The notes under the pieces: generated by a model
What the model saw: only the letters and a program-made list of their open reading frames with translations
Database searches by the model: none
What the model was told of the DNA's origin: nothing
Translations under genes and position numbers: made by a program
Shown: positions 41,866 to 51,953 of the stretch, piece after piece
How the letters are laid out: the number at the start of each line of letters is the position of its first letter
How positions within the stretch are numbered: position 1 is the first letter of the stretch
DNA from: Sphingobium sp. SYK-6
GTDB lineage: Bacteria; Pseudomonadota; Alphaproteobacteria; Sphingomonadales; Sphingomonadaceae
Assembly (NCBI RefSeq): GCF_000283515.1
Contig: NC_015976.1
Span: 992,001-1,056,000 of the forward strand
Direction: 5' to 3'
Length of the DNA stretch: 64,000 bases

Positions 41866-43023
41866 TCATCCCCCGGCGCCCACCAGTTCCCGGCCGATCA
41901 GCATGCGGCGGATCTCGTTGGTGCCCGCGCCGATATCCAGCAGCTTGGCATCGCGCAGATAGCGCTCCACCGGCCAGTCTGTCGTGTAGCCCGCGCCCCC
42001 AAGCGCCTGCACCGCCTCCAGCGCGACCTTCACGGCATTCTCGCTGGCGAGCAGGATGGCGCCGGCCGCGTCGAAGCGGGTGGTCTTGCCCGCGTCGCAG
42101 GCCTTCGCCACCGCATAGACATAGGCGCGGGCCGAATTGAGCGCGACATACATGTCCGCCACCTTGGCCTGCATGAGCTGGAAGGCGCCGATGGGCTTGC
42201 CGAACTGGCGGCGCTCGCGGACATAGGGCAGCACCGTGTCGAGGCAGGCCTGCATGATGCCGAGCTGGACGCCGGACAGCACGACGCGCTCATAATCGAG
42301 GCCGGACATCAGCACCTTCACGCCGCCGCCCAGCTCCCCGAGGATATTCTCCTGCGGCACATGGCAATCATCGAACACCAGTTCCGCCGTGGGCGAACCG
42401 CGCATGCCCATCTTCTCGATCTTCTGGCCGATCGCGAAGCCGTCCATGTCCTTCTCGATCAGGAAGGCCGTGATGCCCTTCGATCCGCCGGCCGCGTCAG
42501 TCCTCGCATAGACGACGAGAGTCTGGGCATAAGCGGCGTTGGTGATCCAGAATTTGGTGCCATTGAGCACATAGCCGCCCTGCACGGCGTCGGCGCGCAG
42601 CTTCATGGAAACGACGTCCGAGCCCGCGCCGGTCTCCGACATGGCCAGGCTGCCGATATGATCGCCGGCGATGAGACCGGGCAGATATTTCGCCTTCTGC
42701 TCCGGGGTCGCCCAGCGCGCGATTTGGTTGATGCACAGGTTCGAGTGCGCGCCATAGGAAAGGCCGACGGAAGCCGAGGCCCGGCTGATTTCCTCGCAGG
42801 CGATCACATGCTCGAGATAGCCAAGCCCGAGCCCGCCATCCTCTTCCTTGACGGTGATGCCGTGCAGGCCGAGCGCGCCCATTTCCGGCCACAGGTCGAT
42901 GGGGAAACGGTCTTCACGGTCCACCTGCGCGGCGATCGGCGCGATCCGGTCGGCAGCGAAGCGGCGGCAGGTCTCGCGGATCATGTCCGCTGTTTCGCCG
43001 AGCGAGAAATCCAGTTGCTCCAT
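41866..43023 (-). CDS. ivd: Isovaleryl-CoA dehydrogenase
   Basis: A 385-residue acyl-CoA dehydrogenase that oxidises isovaleryl-CoA to 3-methylcrotonyl-CoA, passing electrons to ETF. SLAMSETGAGSDVVSMKLRA and WITNAAYAQTLVVYARTD are the FAD-domain motifs. LDYERVVLSGVQLG places the catalytic Glu at the position used by isovaleryl-CoA dehydrogenases (earlier than in most family members). GTNEIRRMLIGREL closes the C-terminus. It is the first gene of the leucine operon and diverges from the LysR gene. Confidence 0.94.
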   Translation of the reverse strand: MEQLDFSLGETADMIRETCRRFAADRIAPIAAQVDREDRFPIDLWPEMGALGLHGITVKEEDGGLGLGYLEHVIACEEISRASASVGLSYGAHSNLCINQIARWATPEQKAKYLPGLIAGDHIGSLAMSETGAGSDVVSMKLRADAVQGGYVLNGTKFWITNAAYAQTLVVYARTDAAGGSKGITAFLIEKDMDGFAIGQKIEKMGMRGSPTAELVFDDCHVPQENILGELGGGVKVLMSGLDYERVVLSGVQLGIMQACLDTVLPYVRERRQFGKPIGAFQLMQAKVADMYVALNSARAYVYAVAKACDAGKTTRFDAAGAILLASENAVKVALEAVQALGGAGYTTDWPVERYLRDAKLLDIGAGTNEIRRMLIGRELVGAGG

Positions 43024-43136
43024 GCGCCTCTCCTGTCCGGCCGCGCCTTACCCGGCGGCCTGTTCCTGTCCTCATTATCCTAACGGGGTGCATTGGAAAA
43101 ATTGAAATCAAGGGAAGCAAGACATAGACAGCATCT

Positions 43137-44033
43137 ATGCTGGACCGATATCTCCTGCGCTACTTCCTCGCCGTGGTGGACCAAGGCAATTTCTCCCGTG
43201 CAGCGGCGTTATGCCACGTCTCGCAGCCCACGCTTTCCGTGGGCATCGCAAAGCTGGAGAACGAACTCGGCGCGGCGCTGTTCCTGCGCTCCAGCCAGCG
43301 GGTGGAACTGACCGCCGCCGGCGCGCGGTTTCTCGTCCACGCGCGGCGGATCGAAAGCGAGTATAATCTGGCCGAACGCGCGCTGGCGGATGTCCAGCCC
43401 GCGCGTCGCTTGCGCATCGGCTGGCTGTCGAGCGTGCCATCGGATCGCCTTGCAGCGGCGCTTGGCGCCGGCCGGGGGGAGAGGCCAGGAAGCCAGATCG
43501 AGATCGTCGAAGGCAATGAACGGGACATCCACGCCCATCTGGCGCGCGGGCGGATCGACCTGGCTGTGTCCATCATCCGCCCCGGCGAGACACGGTTCCG
43601 GGAAGAGGCGATCCTGGAGGAGGGCTACCGGCTGGCAATGCCCGCGGGCCACAAGCTGGCGCAGCAGTCCGTCCTGACCGCCGAGGCGCTGGCGAGCGAG
43701 ACGATGATCGTCCGGCGCCATTGCGAAGCGCTGGCGGCCACCAGCCGGCATTTCACCGAACGCGGGGTTCGCCCCTTCTTCGCCATGCGATCGACCAATG
43801 ACGAGCGGGTGCTGGCGATGGTGGCGGCGGGGCTGGGCATCACCGTCATGCCGGAAAGCCATGCCCATGAAGGCGTCGTCCGACCGTTGCTCGCGGGGTT
43901 CGACCTGCGCCGGACGATCGGCTTCCTGTTCGGACCGCATGGCGATCCCCCGGCGCTCGCCGATCCGCCGTTCCTGGACGCGCTCCGCACTGCGCTGCGG
44001 ACGGCGAGGGTTGGCGCGCGGGAGCCCCTCTGA
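43137..44033 (+). CDS. LysR family transcriptional regulator
   Basis: A 298-residue LysR regulator: N-terminal winged helix (residues 1-60) with FLAVVDQGNFSRAAALCHVS and QPTLSVGIAKLENELGAALF, then a periplasmic-binding-like effector domain (about 90-290; RIGWLSSVPSDRLAAAL, GLGITVMPESHAHE). It diverges from the leucine operon across 113 bases and precedes the NAD(P)-binding protein gene. LysR proteins commonly control the divergent operon, so it may regulate ivd-mcc; but the intergenic region shows no convincing T-N11-A palindrome. Confidence 0.92.
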   Translation: MLDRYLLRYFLAVVDQGNFSRAAALCHVSQPTLSVGIAKLENELGAALFLRSSQRVELTAAGARFLVHARRIESEYNLAERALADVQPARRLRIGWLSSVPSDRLAAALGAGRGERPGSQIEIVEGNERDIHAHLARGRIDLAVSIIRPGETRFREEAILEEGYRLAMPAGHKLAQQSVLTAEALASETMIVRRHCEALAATSRHFTERGVRPFFAMRSTNDERVLAMVAAGLGITVMPESHAHEGVVRPLLAGFDLRRTIGFLFGPHGDPPALADPPFLDALRTALRTARVGAREPL

Positions 44034-44178
44034 GATCGGGGCGCAAGATAGAGGGGGACATGGCTCTCTTTGCCATTGGCTTGTGTTTCGCCGCCATCGG
44101 CGACAAGAGGGCAAAGTCAACTTGGGCTTGCCTCGCTACGGAGTCGCAGGCGGAGCCTTGTGGAGAGGGAGAACAATC

Positions 44179-44790
44179 ATGTCGAAAATCGCGATCCTTG
44201 GCGCCACGGGCAATGCCGGTCAGCGCCTCGTCGATGAAGCGACTCGCCGGGGGCACAGCGTCACCGGCATTTCCCGCCATGCGGACGAGCAGGCGCCCCG
44301 CGACGGCGTGACCTGGGCGAAAGCGGACATCAACGATGTCGATGCCACAGCCGCATTGCTGGCCGGCCATGACGCTGTCATTCTCTCGATGCCGTTCAAG
44401 GACCTGAATTTCGATGCGGTCTTCGCCATCGCCGGGAAAGCAGGCATCCGCCTGCTCGTGGTCGGCGGGGCCGCGAGCCTGAAGAATGATGACGGCGTCG
44501 TGCTTCTCGATACCCCCGGCTTTCCGGACTTCATCAAGGTGGAAGCCGCGCCGGCGCGCGATTTCCTCAATCGCCTCAAGGACAGCGCCAGTTTCGAATG
44601 GACCTTCCTGTCGCCCGCGATGTTCTTTGGCCCCGGCGAGCGCACGGGGACGTTCCGCCTCGGCAGCGACACGCTGCTCACGGCCGGGGACGGCAAGAGC
44701 TCGATCAGCTACGAGGATTTTGCCATTGCGATGATCGACGAGATCGAGGAGCCCCGGCACAGGAACATGCGCTTCACCGTCGGCTACTGA
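44179..44790 (+). CDS. NAD(P)-binding Rossmann-fold protein (atypical SDR, YwnB-like)
   Basis: A 203-residue single-domain atypical SDR. KIAILGATGNAGQRLVDEA has the GxxGxxG nucleotide motif, DAVILSMPF follows, and FEWTFLSPAMFFGPGERTG is the usual signature of the NAD(P)H-binding/YwnB group. There is no classical Tyr-x3-Lys catalytic pair in the expected place, so it may bind cofactor for redox sensing or act as a small flavin/NADPH reductase. GGAGAGGGAG lies upstream of the ATG. It is 145 bases after the LysR gene on the same strand. Confidence 0.85.
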   Translation: MSKIAILGATGNAGQRLVDEATRRGHSVTGISRHADEQAPRDGVTWAKADINDVDATAALLAGHDAVILSMPFKDLNFDAVFAIAGKAGIRLLVVGGAASLKNDDGVVLLDTPGFPDFIKVEAAPARDFLNRLKDSASFEWTFLSPAMFFGPGERTGTFRLGSDTLLTAGDGKSSISYEDFAIAMIDEIEEPRHRNMRFTVGY

Positions 44791-44953
44791 GCGCTGGGAG
44801 CGGGCGCGGGCGCGGGGCTTGGCGCGCCATGCCCCGCTCAGTCGCGTATGCATTTCGTCGCAAAGACCTTCAATCCGGGGCGGGAATCCGTTAGGTTCGC
44901 GATGCTTCTGAACAGGGGAAGCTCAACAAAAACCGTACGGAGACGAGCGCATC

Positions 44954-45709
44954 GTGATGATGGGCCGCAGACCGATTCAGGCCACGCTGCTGCTGGTTGC
45001 CGCCAGCCTGACGGCGCTTGCCATGGTGCCTGCCGGTGCGAAGCCGGCCCCCGGCCAGCAGTCAGGCAGCGAGGCGCCGCGCCGGTTCATGGCCGAGCTC
45101 GCCGCGTTCGCGGAGAAGGACGCAGGTCTGCCGGCGCAGGCGGGCGGGGTCCTGTTCCTGGGCTCGTCCAGCGTCAGATTGTGGGATCTGCGGGCGAGCT
45201 TCCCGACAGCCCATACCGTCAATCGCGGCTTTGGCGGCTCGACCGTGACCGATGTGCTGGCGAGCTATGATGTGCTGGTAGCCAAGCAGCGACCGGACAG
45301 CATCGTCGTCTATGTCGGGGAGAATGACATCGCGCTTGGGCGCGGCGCCGGCACAGTGGCGCGGGACGTAGCCAGGCTGATGGCGCGCCTGCGGAGCGAC
45401 TATCCCGATGCGCGCATCGCCTATCTGTCCATGAAATATGCGCCCGCTCGCAAGGAGCGCCACGGGACGATCAAGCGGGCGAACCGGCTGATCGAGAGGC
45501 AGGCGCGCAAGACAGGGTCATTCGCCTTTGTCGATGTGGCCTCGGACCTGCTGGGCGAGGAAGGCCCGGATCAGGCCTGCTACGGCCCCGACCGGCTCCA
45601 TCTGAGCACGATTGGTTACGAGCGGTGGAACAGGATCGTCGGCGATTATCTCGCGGCCATAGTTCCGCAGGCGCAGGCCGTGCCGACAGACACGCTCAAG
45701 GCGAACTGA
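44954..45709 (+). CDS. Exported SGNH/GDSL hydrolase
   Basis: A 251-residue secreted esterase-like protein. The signal peptide is about residues 1-29 ([20 protein letters not shown]). SGNH blocks are all visible: [10 protein letters not shown] with the nucleophile Ser, NRGFGGST with the Gly, [11 protein letters not shown] with the Asn, and [13 protein letters not shown] with the Asp-x2-His. It therefore should hydrolyse esters or deacetylate sugars in the periplasm. It is a single gene, unrelated by sequence to its neighbours. Confidence 0.9.
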   Translation: MMMGRRPIQATLLLVAASLTALAMVPAGAKPAPGQQSGSEAPRRFMAELAAFAEKDAGLPAQAGGVLFLGSSSVRLWDLRASFPTAHTVNRGFGGSTVTDVLASYDVLVAKQRPDSIVVYVGENDIALGRGAGTVARDVARLMARLRSDYPDARIAYLSMKYAPARKERHGTIKRANRLIERQARKTGSFAFVDVASDLLGEEGPDQACYGPDRLHLSTIGYERWNRIVGDYLAAIVPQAQAVPTDTLKAN

Positions 45710-45831
45710 CAGGCCACCCTTTCCAGGGCTGTGGGCGCTTAAGGGTTGCCCGAATCGTCATCACCCCCCAACAAGCGCTGGACCAATGGCGCGGAGCCCG
45801 CGCCCCAGCGCATTCCCGGGGAGGAGATCGG

Positions 45832-46944
<1,113 letters not shown>

Positions 46945-46991
46945 TCGCATCGATCGGCTGACCGCGCTTTTCGTTTCCGGGAGACACGCCC

Positions 46992-47381
46992 TTGTTGAGG
47001 CATATGGTTCTGGGTGCAGACGATCTTGCATCGGCACGCGCCTTTTATGACGCGACCTTCGCGGCGATCGGCGTCGCGACGGCGCAGGCGGACGCCAAGG
47101 GCCGTCTCCTGTATCGGCATCAGGGCGTGATCTTCATTGTCGGCCATCCGATCAACGGCCAGCCCGCAACCCATGCGAACGGCGGCACCGTCGGCTTTCT
47201 TGCGCCTTCGCCGGAGGCAGTGAAAGCCTGGTATGCCGTTGGCCTGACGCATGGCGGCCAGGCCTGTGAAGGCGAACCGGAATATCGTACCTCGTCCGGC
47301 ACAGGCCGGGGCGTCTGGGTTGCCTATCTGCGCGATCCGGCCGGAAACAAGCTTTGTGCCGCCTGGGATGAGCCGGATTAA
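46992..47381 (+). CDS. VOC family (glyoxalase-fold) protein, first of tandem pair
   Basis: A 129-residue vicinal-oxygen-chelate protein with paired beta-alpha-beta-beta-beta modules. It opens LRHMVLGADDLASARAFYDA and ends VAYLRDPAGNKLCAAWDE, with a PATHANGGTVGF block shared with the next gene. VOC enzymes include metal-dependent glyoxalases and glutathione transferases. The TTG at 46992 follows GGGAGA by 7 bases and restores the usual Met-Leu-x-His start; ATG 47004 is the alternative. Lying between the two formaldehyde-oxidation enzymes suggests action on a glutathione adduct; the reaction is unknown. Confidence 0.82.
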   Translation: MLRHMVLGADDLASARAFYDATFAAIGVATAQADAKGRLLYRHQGVIFIVGHPINGQPATHANGGTVGFLAPSPEAVKAWYAVGLTHGGQACEGEPEYRTSSGTGRGVWVAYLRDPAGNKLCAAWDEPD

Positions 47382-47445
47382 GGCCCAGGGCGCGCAGGGA
47401 AATCCAATCAAGACCACTCCACCCAATATTGAGGAGAGAGATACA

Positions 47446-47829
47446 ATGTTTACTCACGTCATGGTCGGCACCAACGATCTCGCGCAGAGCACGAAGTTCT
47501 ACGATGCGGTTCTTGGCGCGCTGGGCGCCGGTGCAGGGCACAACATCGGCGACCGCGCTTTTTACTCGCACAATGGCGGCACCTTCGGCTTCGTGACGCC
47601 GATCGATGGCGCGCCGGCCACGCATGCCAATGGCGGGACCATCGGCTTCGCGGCGGCTGACAAGGACCAGGTCGATGCCTTCCACGCTGCCGGCCTCGCC
47701 AATGGCGGCACCTGTGCGGGCGAGCCGGGCAAGCGCCCGCAGGCGCCCGGCAACGCTTATGGTGCCTATCTGCGCGATCCGTTCGGCAACAAGGTTTGCG
47801 CCTTCTGCCAGCTGCCTGAAGGGGCCTGA
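47446..47829 (+). CDS. VOC family (glyoxalase-fold) protein, second of tandem pair
   Basis: A 127-residue VOC protein closely related to the previous gene product: MFTHVMVGTNDLAQSTKFYDA at the start, PATHANGGTIGFAAADKDQVD in the middle as two adjacent blocks, and GAYLRDPFGNKVCAFCQLPE at the end. A gene duplication is evident. GAGGAGAGAG precedes the ATG. It lies 3 bases before fghA and is cotranscribed. One of the pair could catalyse formation or cleavage of the formaldehyde-glutathione adduct in place of Gfa; this is speculation from location. Confidence 0.85.
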   Translation: MFTHVMVGTNDLAQSTKFYDAVLGALGAGAGHNIGDRAFYSHNGGTFGFVTPIDGAPATHANGGTIGFAAADKDQVDAFHAAGLANGGTCAGEPGKRPQAPGNAYGAYLRDPFGNKVCAFCQLPEGA

Positions 47830-47832
47830 TCC

Positions 47833-48675
47833 ATGACGCTGGAGACGCTCTCGACGAACAAGGCCTATGGCGGCGTCCAGGGCGTCTACCGGCATGACTC
47901 GGCGGAGACGAAGACGGCGATGACCTTCGCCGTCTTCGTTCCAGACCATGAGCCCGGCGAAACCCTGCCGGTGCTGTTCTATCTCTCGGGCCTTACCTGC
48001 ACGCATGCCAATGTGATGGAGAAGGGCGAGTATCGCGCGGCGTGCGCGGCGGAGAAGATCATCTTCGTCGCCCCCGATACCAGCCCGCGCGGCGAGGGCG
48101 TCCCCGATGATCCCGAGGGCAAATATGATTTCGGGCTCGGCGCGGGCTTCTATGTCGACGCAACGCAGGCGCCATTCGCGGCCAATTACCGGATGCGCAG
48201 CTACATCGAGCAGGAATTGCCGGCGCTGGTCGCGGCGCACTTCCCCGTGGATATCGATCGGCAGGGCATTACTGGGCACAGCATGGGCGGCCATGGCGCG
48301 CTGACCATCGCCCTGCGCAATCCGGATCGCTTCCGCTCGGTCTCGGCCTTCGCGCCGATCGTCGCGCCCGCGCAGGTGCCATGGGGGCAGAAGGCGCTGG
48401 GCGGCTATCTGGGCGACGATGTATCGGCCTGGGCGCAGCACGATGCCGTGGCGCTGATCGAAGGCGGCGCGAGACTGCCCGACCTGCTGGTCGATCAGGG
48501 GGACGCGGATAATTTCCTGGAGCAGGAGCTGAAGACGCATCTGCTTGAGGAAGCCTGCGCGAAGGCCGGGCAGAAAGCCACCATCCGCATGCAGCCCGGC
48601 TACGATCACAGCTATTATTTCATCTCGACCTTCATGGCGGAGCATGTCCGCTGGCATGCGGCGCGCCTGAAATAA
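47833..48675 (+). CDS. fghA: S-formylglutathione hydrolase
   Basis: A 280-residue serine hydrolase of the esterase D family that splits S-formylglutathione into formate and glutathione, the last step of this detoxification. LPVLFYLSGLTCTHANVMEKG is the family signature in its LSGLTCT core; GHSMGGHGALTIAL holds the nucleophile Ser; the Asp in DLLVDQGDADNF and the His in QPGYDHSYYFI complete the triad. Intact and typical. A G-rich/C-rich hairpin follows at the convergent junction with the DUF3817 gene. Confidence 0.95.
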   Translation: MTLETLSTNKAYGGVQGVYRHDSAETKTAMTFAVFVPDHEPGETLPVLFYLSGLTCTHANVMEKGEYRAACAAEKIIFVAPDTSPRGEGVPDDPEGKYDFGLGAGFYVDATQAPFAANYRMRSYIEQELPALVAAHFPVDIDRQGITGHSMGGHGALTIALRNPDRFRSVSAFAPIVAPAQVPWGQKALGGYLGDDVSAWAQHDAVALIEGGARLPDLLVDQGDADNFLEQELKTHLLEEACAKAGQKATIRMQPGYDHSYYFISTFMAEHVRWHAARLK

Positions 48676-48722
48676 CGAGAGGCAACGGCGAGGGGGGGGC
48701 GGTGGCGCCCCCACCCCCCGGA

Positions 48723-49028
48723 TCAGACCCGGCGAAGCGCCGAGAGCGCGGCTTCCCGGCGCCTGAGATAGGGATCGTTGAGGAATGTCCCGAACGGGAA
48801 GAAGGAGGCCAGCGTCGTCCTGATCCAACCCAGCGCCCCGAAGCCCCTGCCGGGCAGCACGAACAGCATCACGGCGATATAAGCGAGAAACGCTATGCCG
48901 TGGATCATGCCGACCGGACGGATCAGCACCGGATTGTCGAAGCCATATTTCAGCGGCATCGCGACGAGGAACAGGGCAAGCGTGGTGATGCCCTCGACCA
49001 GCGCGACATAACGGAACAATCTCAGCAC
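48723..49028 (-). CDS. DUF3817 small membrane protein
   Basis: A 101-residue integral membrane protein of the DUF3817 family. RLFRYVALVEGITTLALFLVAMPLKY, seen here as the family start RYVALVEGITTLALF, is followed by PVGMIHGIAFLAYI and a Pro/Phe-rich FFPFGTFLNDPYLRRRE near the C-terminus. Three transmembrane helices are predicted. The only plausible start is GTG at 49028, preceded by GGGAGG. The family has no established function. Confidence 0.82.
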   Translation of the reverse strand: MLRLFRYVALVEGITTLALFLVAMPLKYGFDNPVLIRPVGMIHGIAFLAYIAVMLFVLPGRGFGALGWIRTTLASFFPFGTFLNDPYLRRREAALSALRRV

Positions 49029-49217
49029 ATTGCCTCCCTGCCTTGTTGCTGGCCTTCTGTAAGCGGGCATGGCGGCGGAGGCCAGTCCTGTTAAAACACC
49101 GGCTGGATGCGGTGCCGCCGGCCCGGCAGGCGCACAGGCTGCCGTCGGTGACAAGTCAGTGGACAGAGTCCACGAAGGCGCTAGGCTGGGCACGACCTGC
49201 TCGGGGGAGAGGATCGC

Positions 49218-49703
49218 TTGGACGCCTGGCTTCAACCACTGATCGACTGGCTCAACGGCCTGCCGCTGCAAGCGGCCATTCGCGAGACGAGCTGGGCACT
49301 GCCGCTTATCCAGACCGTGCATATCCTCGCCGTTGCGATCGTGCTGACGGCTTCCCTCATCATCGCGCTGCGCGGCATAGGTCTGGTCGGGCGCGACTGG
49401 AGCCTCGCGCGCTGGCAGGCGCGGTTCGGGACGTCCGCCGCCCTGGCGCTCTGGACGTTGCTCGGCACGGGGTTGCTGATGATCCTGGCGGAGCCCGAGC
49501 GTGAACTGTTGAACTGGCTGTTCCGCGCCAAGATGCTGCTGGTGATCGTCACGCTCATCCTGGCGCACGCTCTCGCGCGGGCGTTGCGGGCCACGCGGAC
49601 GGACAGGCAGGCCGGGCCGGGTGTCCGGTTGCTCGCAGTGGTGGTTTTCGCGGCCTGGATCGCGGTCGCGATGGCCGGCCGCTGGATTGCTTATGTGGGC
49701 TGA
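49218..49703 (+). CDS. DUF6644-like membrane protein, first of pair
   Basis: A 161-residue protein with four predicted transmembrane segments (about residues 28-52, 71-89, 101-119, 135-157). It opens LDAWLQPLIDWLNGLPLQ and has PLIQTVHILAVAIVLTAS with a membrane-embedded His. The next gene encodes a related protein. TTG at 49218 is the start, supported by GGGGGAGAGG upstream. His residues in the helices may bind haem or metal as in cytochrome-b-like proteins; this is only a possibility. The DUF6644 assignment is from memory of the pattern. Confidence 0.72.
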   Translation: MDAWLQPLIDWLNGLPLQAAIRETSWALPLIQTVHILAVAIVLTASLIIALRGIGLVGRDWSLARWQARFGTSAALALWTLLGTGLLMILAEPERELLNWLFRAKMLLVIVTLILAHALARALRATRTDRQAGPGVRLLAVVVFAAWIAVAMAGRWIAYVG

Positions 49704-49715
49704 GGGAGGCGAGGC

Positions 49716-50210
49716 GTGATCGAGACCCTGCTCGAAGCGATCGGCAACAGCGCCATCGGCACCTATGTGGCCGAGGACCCGCTGGCGTTCCCCTGGATCG
49801 AAACAGCCCATGTCATCAGCCTTGCGATCCTGTTCGGGTCGATCCTTGTGGTCGATCTTCGGCTGATGGGGCTTGCCTCGCGCGATTATCCGATCCGGTC
49901 CCTCGGCCGGTCCATCCTGCCCATCACCTGGATCGCGTTCATCGGTGCGATGGTCACTGGCGGTCTTCTGTTTGCTTCAAATCCCTATGGATATTTCGGC
50001 AACACCGCCTTTCGCGCCAAGATGATCCTGCTGGTGCTGGCAGGCGTGAACATGGCGCTGTTCCATCTGGTGGTGCAGCGCGGGAGCCGGCTCGATCGTC
50101 GCGGGCCGCCACCGGGGAGCGCGCGGCTTGCAGGCTTTCTTTCGATGGCGATATGGATCGCGGTGATTGCCTGCGGGCGCTGGATAGGCTTTACCATGTC
50201 GCCTTTCTGA
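49716..50210 (+). CDS. DUF6644-like membrane protein, second of pair
   Basis: A 164-residue four-helix membrane protein related to the previous one: FPWIETAHVISLAILFGS matches the other protein's PLIQTVHILAVA region, and SMAIWIAVIACGRWIGF matches its WIAVAMAGRWIAY end. GTG at 49716 starts 12 bases after the previous stop and follows GGGAGG. The two probably form a hetero-oligomer. They precede a tandem MarR regulator and a DUF6152/secreted protein/NTF2 set with which they may work; function is unknown. Confidence 0.72.
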   Translation: MIETLLEAIGNSAIGTYVAEDPLAFPWIETAHVISLAILFGSILVVDLRLMGLASRDYPIRSLGRSILPITWIAFIGAMVTGGLLFASNPYGYFGNTAFRAKMILLVLAGVNMALFHLVVQRGSRLDRRGPPPGSARLAGFLSMAIWIAVIACGRWIGFTMSPF

Positions 50211-50257
50211 GCAGGGATTGGAGGATCAAGATACTGTCGGAGCTGATCGAGGAGCGC

Positions 50258-51253
50258 GTGGAGACATCGGAGCGGGAGCCCCTGTATCTTCGGATCGTGG
50301 GCGCCCGGCTCTCCAACCTGCTGCGCCTGATCCGGGAAAGCGGTCTGCCGGTTTACGAGCGCGAGGTTGGTTACAAGGAGATCCATCGCCAGCTCATCAT
50401 CATGATCGGCATATCGGGCGGGCTCAGCTCGCAGGAGATCGTGGCGATCACGGGCCACGAGAAAGCGCAGGTGAGCCGGGCGATCAAGCCGCTGGAGACC
50501 GCGGGGCTGATGGAGCGCGAGCGGCTGCGGGCCAAGCTGACGCTGCTGCCCCCCGGCCGCAGGATCTACGAGCGCATCATGGCGATCGGCCGGAGCCGCG
50601 ATGGCGTGCTGACGAACGGCATCGCGGCGGCGGACCTCAAGCGCTTTGCCGCCCTGTGCGAGCAGCTCACGGTTCAGGCGGCCCAGCTCTACGCGGAAGA
50701 GCGGCAGCTGAGCGCGGAAGCGGGCATCATCAATGCGCTCTCGCAGCCTCCGCTGCCCTCGTCCTGGTCGACCGGGGCGGACGGGCGGCCGATCCGGCCC
50801 CCACCGAGCCATCTGGTCACGCCCCGGATCATCAGCCTCGTCGCTTATCTCAAGCGCAGCGCGATGCTGGCTTATCAGCGCGCGTTCGGGCTTTCCCATT
50901 TCCAGTGGCAAGTGCTCTCGATCATCGGCGAGAGCCCGCCCATGCCGCTTGCCCGGCTCATCCAGCTCATGGCGCGGGACAAGAGCCAGATCGGCCGCAC
51001 TGTGGGGCATCTGGAGCAGGCGGGTCTCATTGTCCGGTCGCGCCCGACGCGTCGCCGCGACATCATGCTCGAGACCACGGCCGAGGGCGCGGCCATGTTC
51101 GAGAAGATGTACCAGCTCGCCGCCTGTCGCGAACAAAGACTGTGGAGCGGGCAGGAGCCTGGAGAGCGCATGTTCTTCATCAGCATCATCGATGCGCTCA
51201 CCGAGAACGCGCGGCAGATGATCGAGGACGGCAAGGCGCAGGATCAGTCCTAG
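50258..51253 (+). CDS. Fused tandem MarR-family transcriptional regulator (second in window)
   Basis: A protein of about 331 residues with two MarR winged-helix domains, about residues 10-145 and 190-320. The first has HEKAQVSRAIKPLETAGLM and wing LRAKLTLLPPGRR; the second has DKSQIGRTVGHLEQAGLIV and wing PTRRRDIMLETTAEG. Architecture is the same as at 6597, though the sequences are quite different. Start is uncertain: GTG 50258 is preceded by GAGGAG; ATG 50153 would overlap the previous gene by 58 bases. It probably controls the neighbouring membrane-protein pair or the divergent-downstream DUF6152 group. Confidence 0.8.
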   Translation: METSEREPLYLRIVGARLSNLLRLIRESGLPVYEREVGYKEIHRQLIIMIGISGGLSSQEIVAITGHEKAQVSRAIKPLETAGLMERERLRAKLTLLPPGRRIYERIMAIGRSRDGVLTNGIAAADLKRFAALCEQLTVQAAQLYAEERQLSAEAGIINALSQPPLPSSWSTGADGRPIRPPPSHLVTPRIISLVAYLKRSAMLAYQRAFGLSHFQWQVLSIIGESPPMPLARLIQLMARDKSQIGRTVGHLEQAGLIVRSRPTRRRDIMLETTAEGAAMFEKMYQLAACREQRLWSGQEPGERMFFISIIDALTENARQMIEDGKAQDQS

Positions 51254-51267
51254 GCGCCCGGGCGGGT

Positions 51268-51705
51268 TCAGGAACCCGGCCGGTCGGGCCGCGTCGTCGG
51301 GCTGTCGAGCTGGCGCTTGACGGTTCCATCGCTCAGCTTGACCGTCACGTTGAAGCCGCCCTTGCGGCCGTCCTTGAGCGGATAATAAGTGAGGTCGATC
51401 CGGTCGCCGGGCTTGAACATGCGCTTGCTCCAGCCGGTCCGTCCAAGATGATTGGGGCTCATGCCTTCGAACGCCCAGTGCTCGGTCTGGCCATTCTTGC
51501 CCGGGAGCGCGACGTACAGGAAGGTGTGCGGATTGGTCCAGTCCCAGCGCTCCACCACGGCGCCCTTCATTTCCACTTCCTTGCCCCAGTGGAACATGGC
51601 GGTGGAATGATGCGCCGATGCGGGGATTGCGGCCAGCATCAACCCGGTCCCGCCAAGCAGGACAATTCCAAGGCGACGATTGCGGACAGGCTTCCCGGGC
51701 ATCAT
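51268..51705 (-). CDS. DUF6152 family exported protein
   Basis: A 145-residue exported protein. The signal peptide is about residues 1-32 (LGIVLLGGTGLMLAAIPASA), leaving a mature N-terminus HHSTAMFHWGKEVEMKGAV, typical of DUF6152: adjacent His, then an OB-like beta-barrel with WTNPHTFLYVAL, GMSPNHLGRTGWSK and PGDRIDLTYYPLKDGR. The conserved His suggests metal binding, and the family often accompanies the kind of secreted protein encoded at 51954. GGAGGAG lies just before the ATG at 51705. Divergent from 51954. Confidence 0.82.
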   Translation of the reverse strand: MMPGKPVRNRRLGIVLLGGTGLMLAAIPASAHHSTAMFHWGKEVEMKGAVVERWDWTNPHTFLYVALPGKNGQTEHWAFEGMSPNHLGRTGWSKRMFKPGDRIDLTYYPLKDGRKGGFNVTVKLSDGTVKRQLDSPTTRPDRPGS

Positions 51706-51868
51706 CCACTCCTCCATCGCCCCGTGCGCGGGGCGGGCCGGCTTTTGTCGGCACATGACCTTCATCTGCCGTTCGCAATCGATGAGGTCAACAGTCATGC
51801 GCGCGCGGAAGGCGTGCGGCGACGGGCTGCATGACCGCTGCCGGCAGGGATCGGGCGCGAGATGACGC

Positions 51869-51896
51869 TTGACTCGCAGTTGAGGGAATCCACTAT
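51869..51896 (+). promoter_or_regulatory. Possible sigma-70 promoter of the secreted-protein gene
   Basis: TTGACT at 51869-51874 is a good -35 element, and CACTAT at 51891-51896, 16 bases on, is a poor -10. It lies 58 bases before the ATG at 51954 in the 248-base divergent gap, which otherwise shows nothing I can name. Confidence 0.3.
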
Positions 51897-51953
51897 GCAA
51901 GCGCACCGGATCAGGAACGCGCGCAAACGCACGGCGTCGGTGAGGGAGGACGC

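Noticed and set aside
43024..43136. LysR binding site between ivd and the LysR gene
   Set aside because: No clear T-N11-A palindrome could be found in the 113-base gap.
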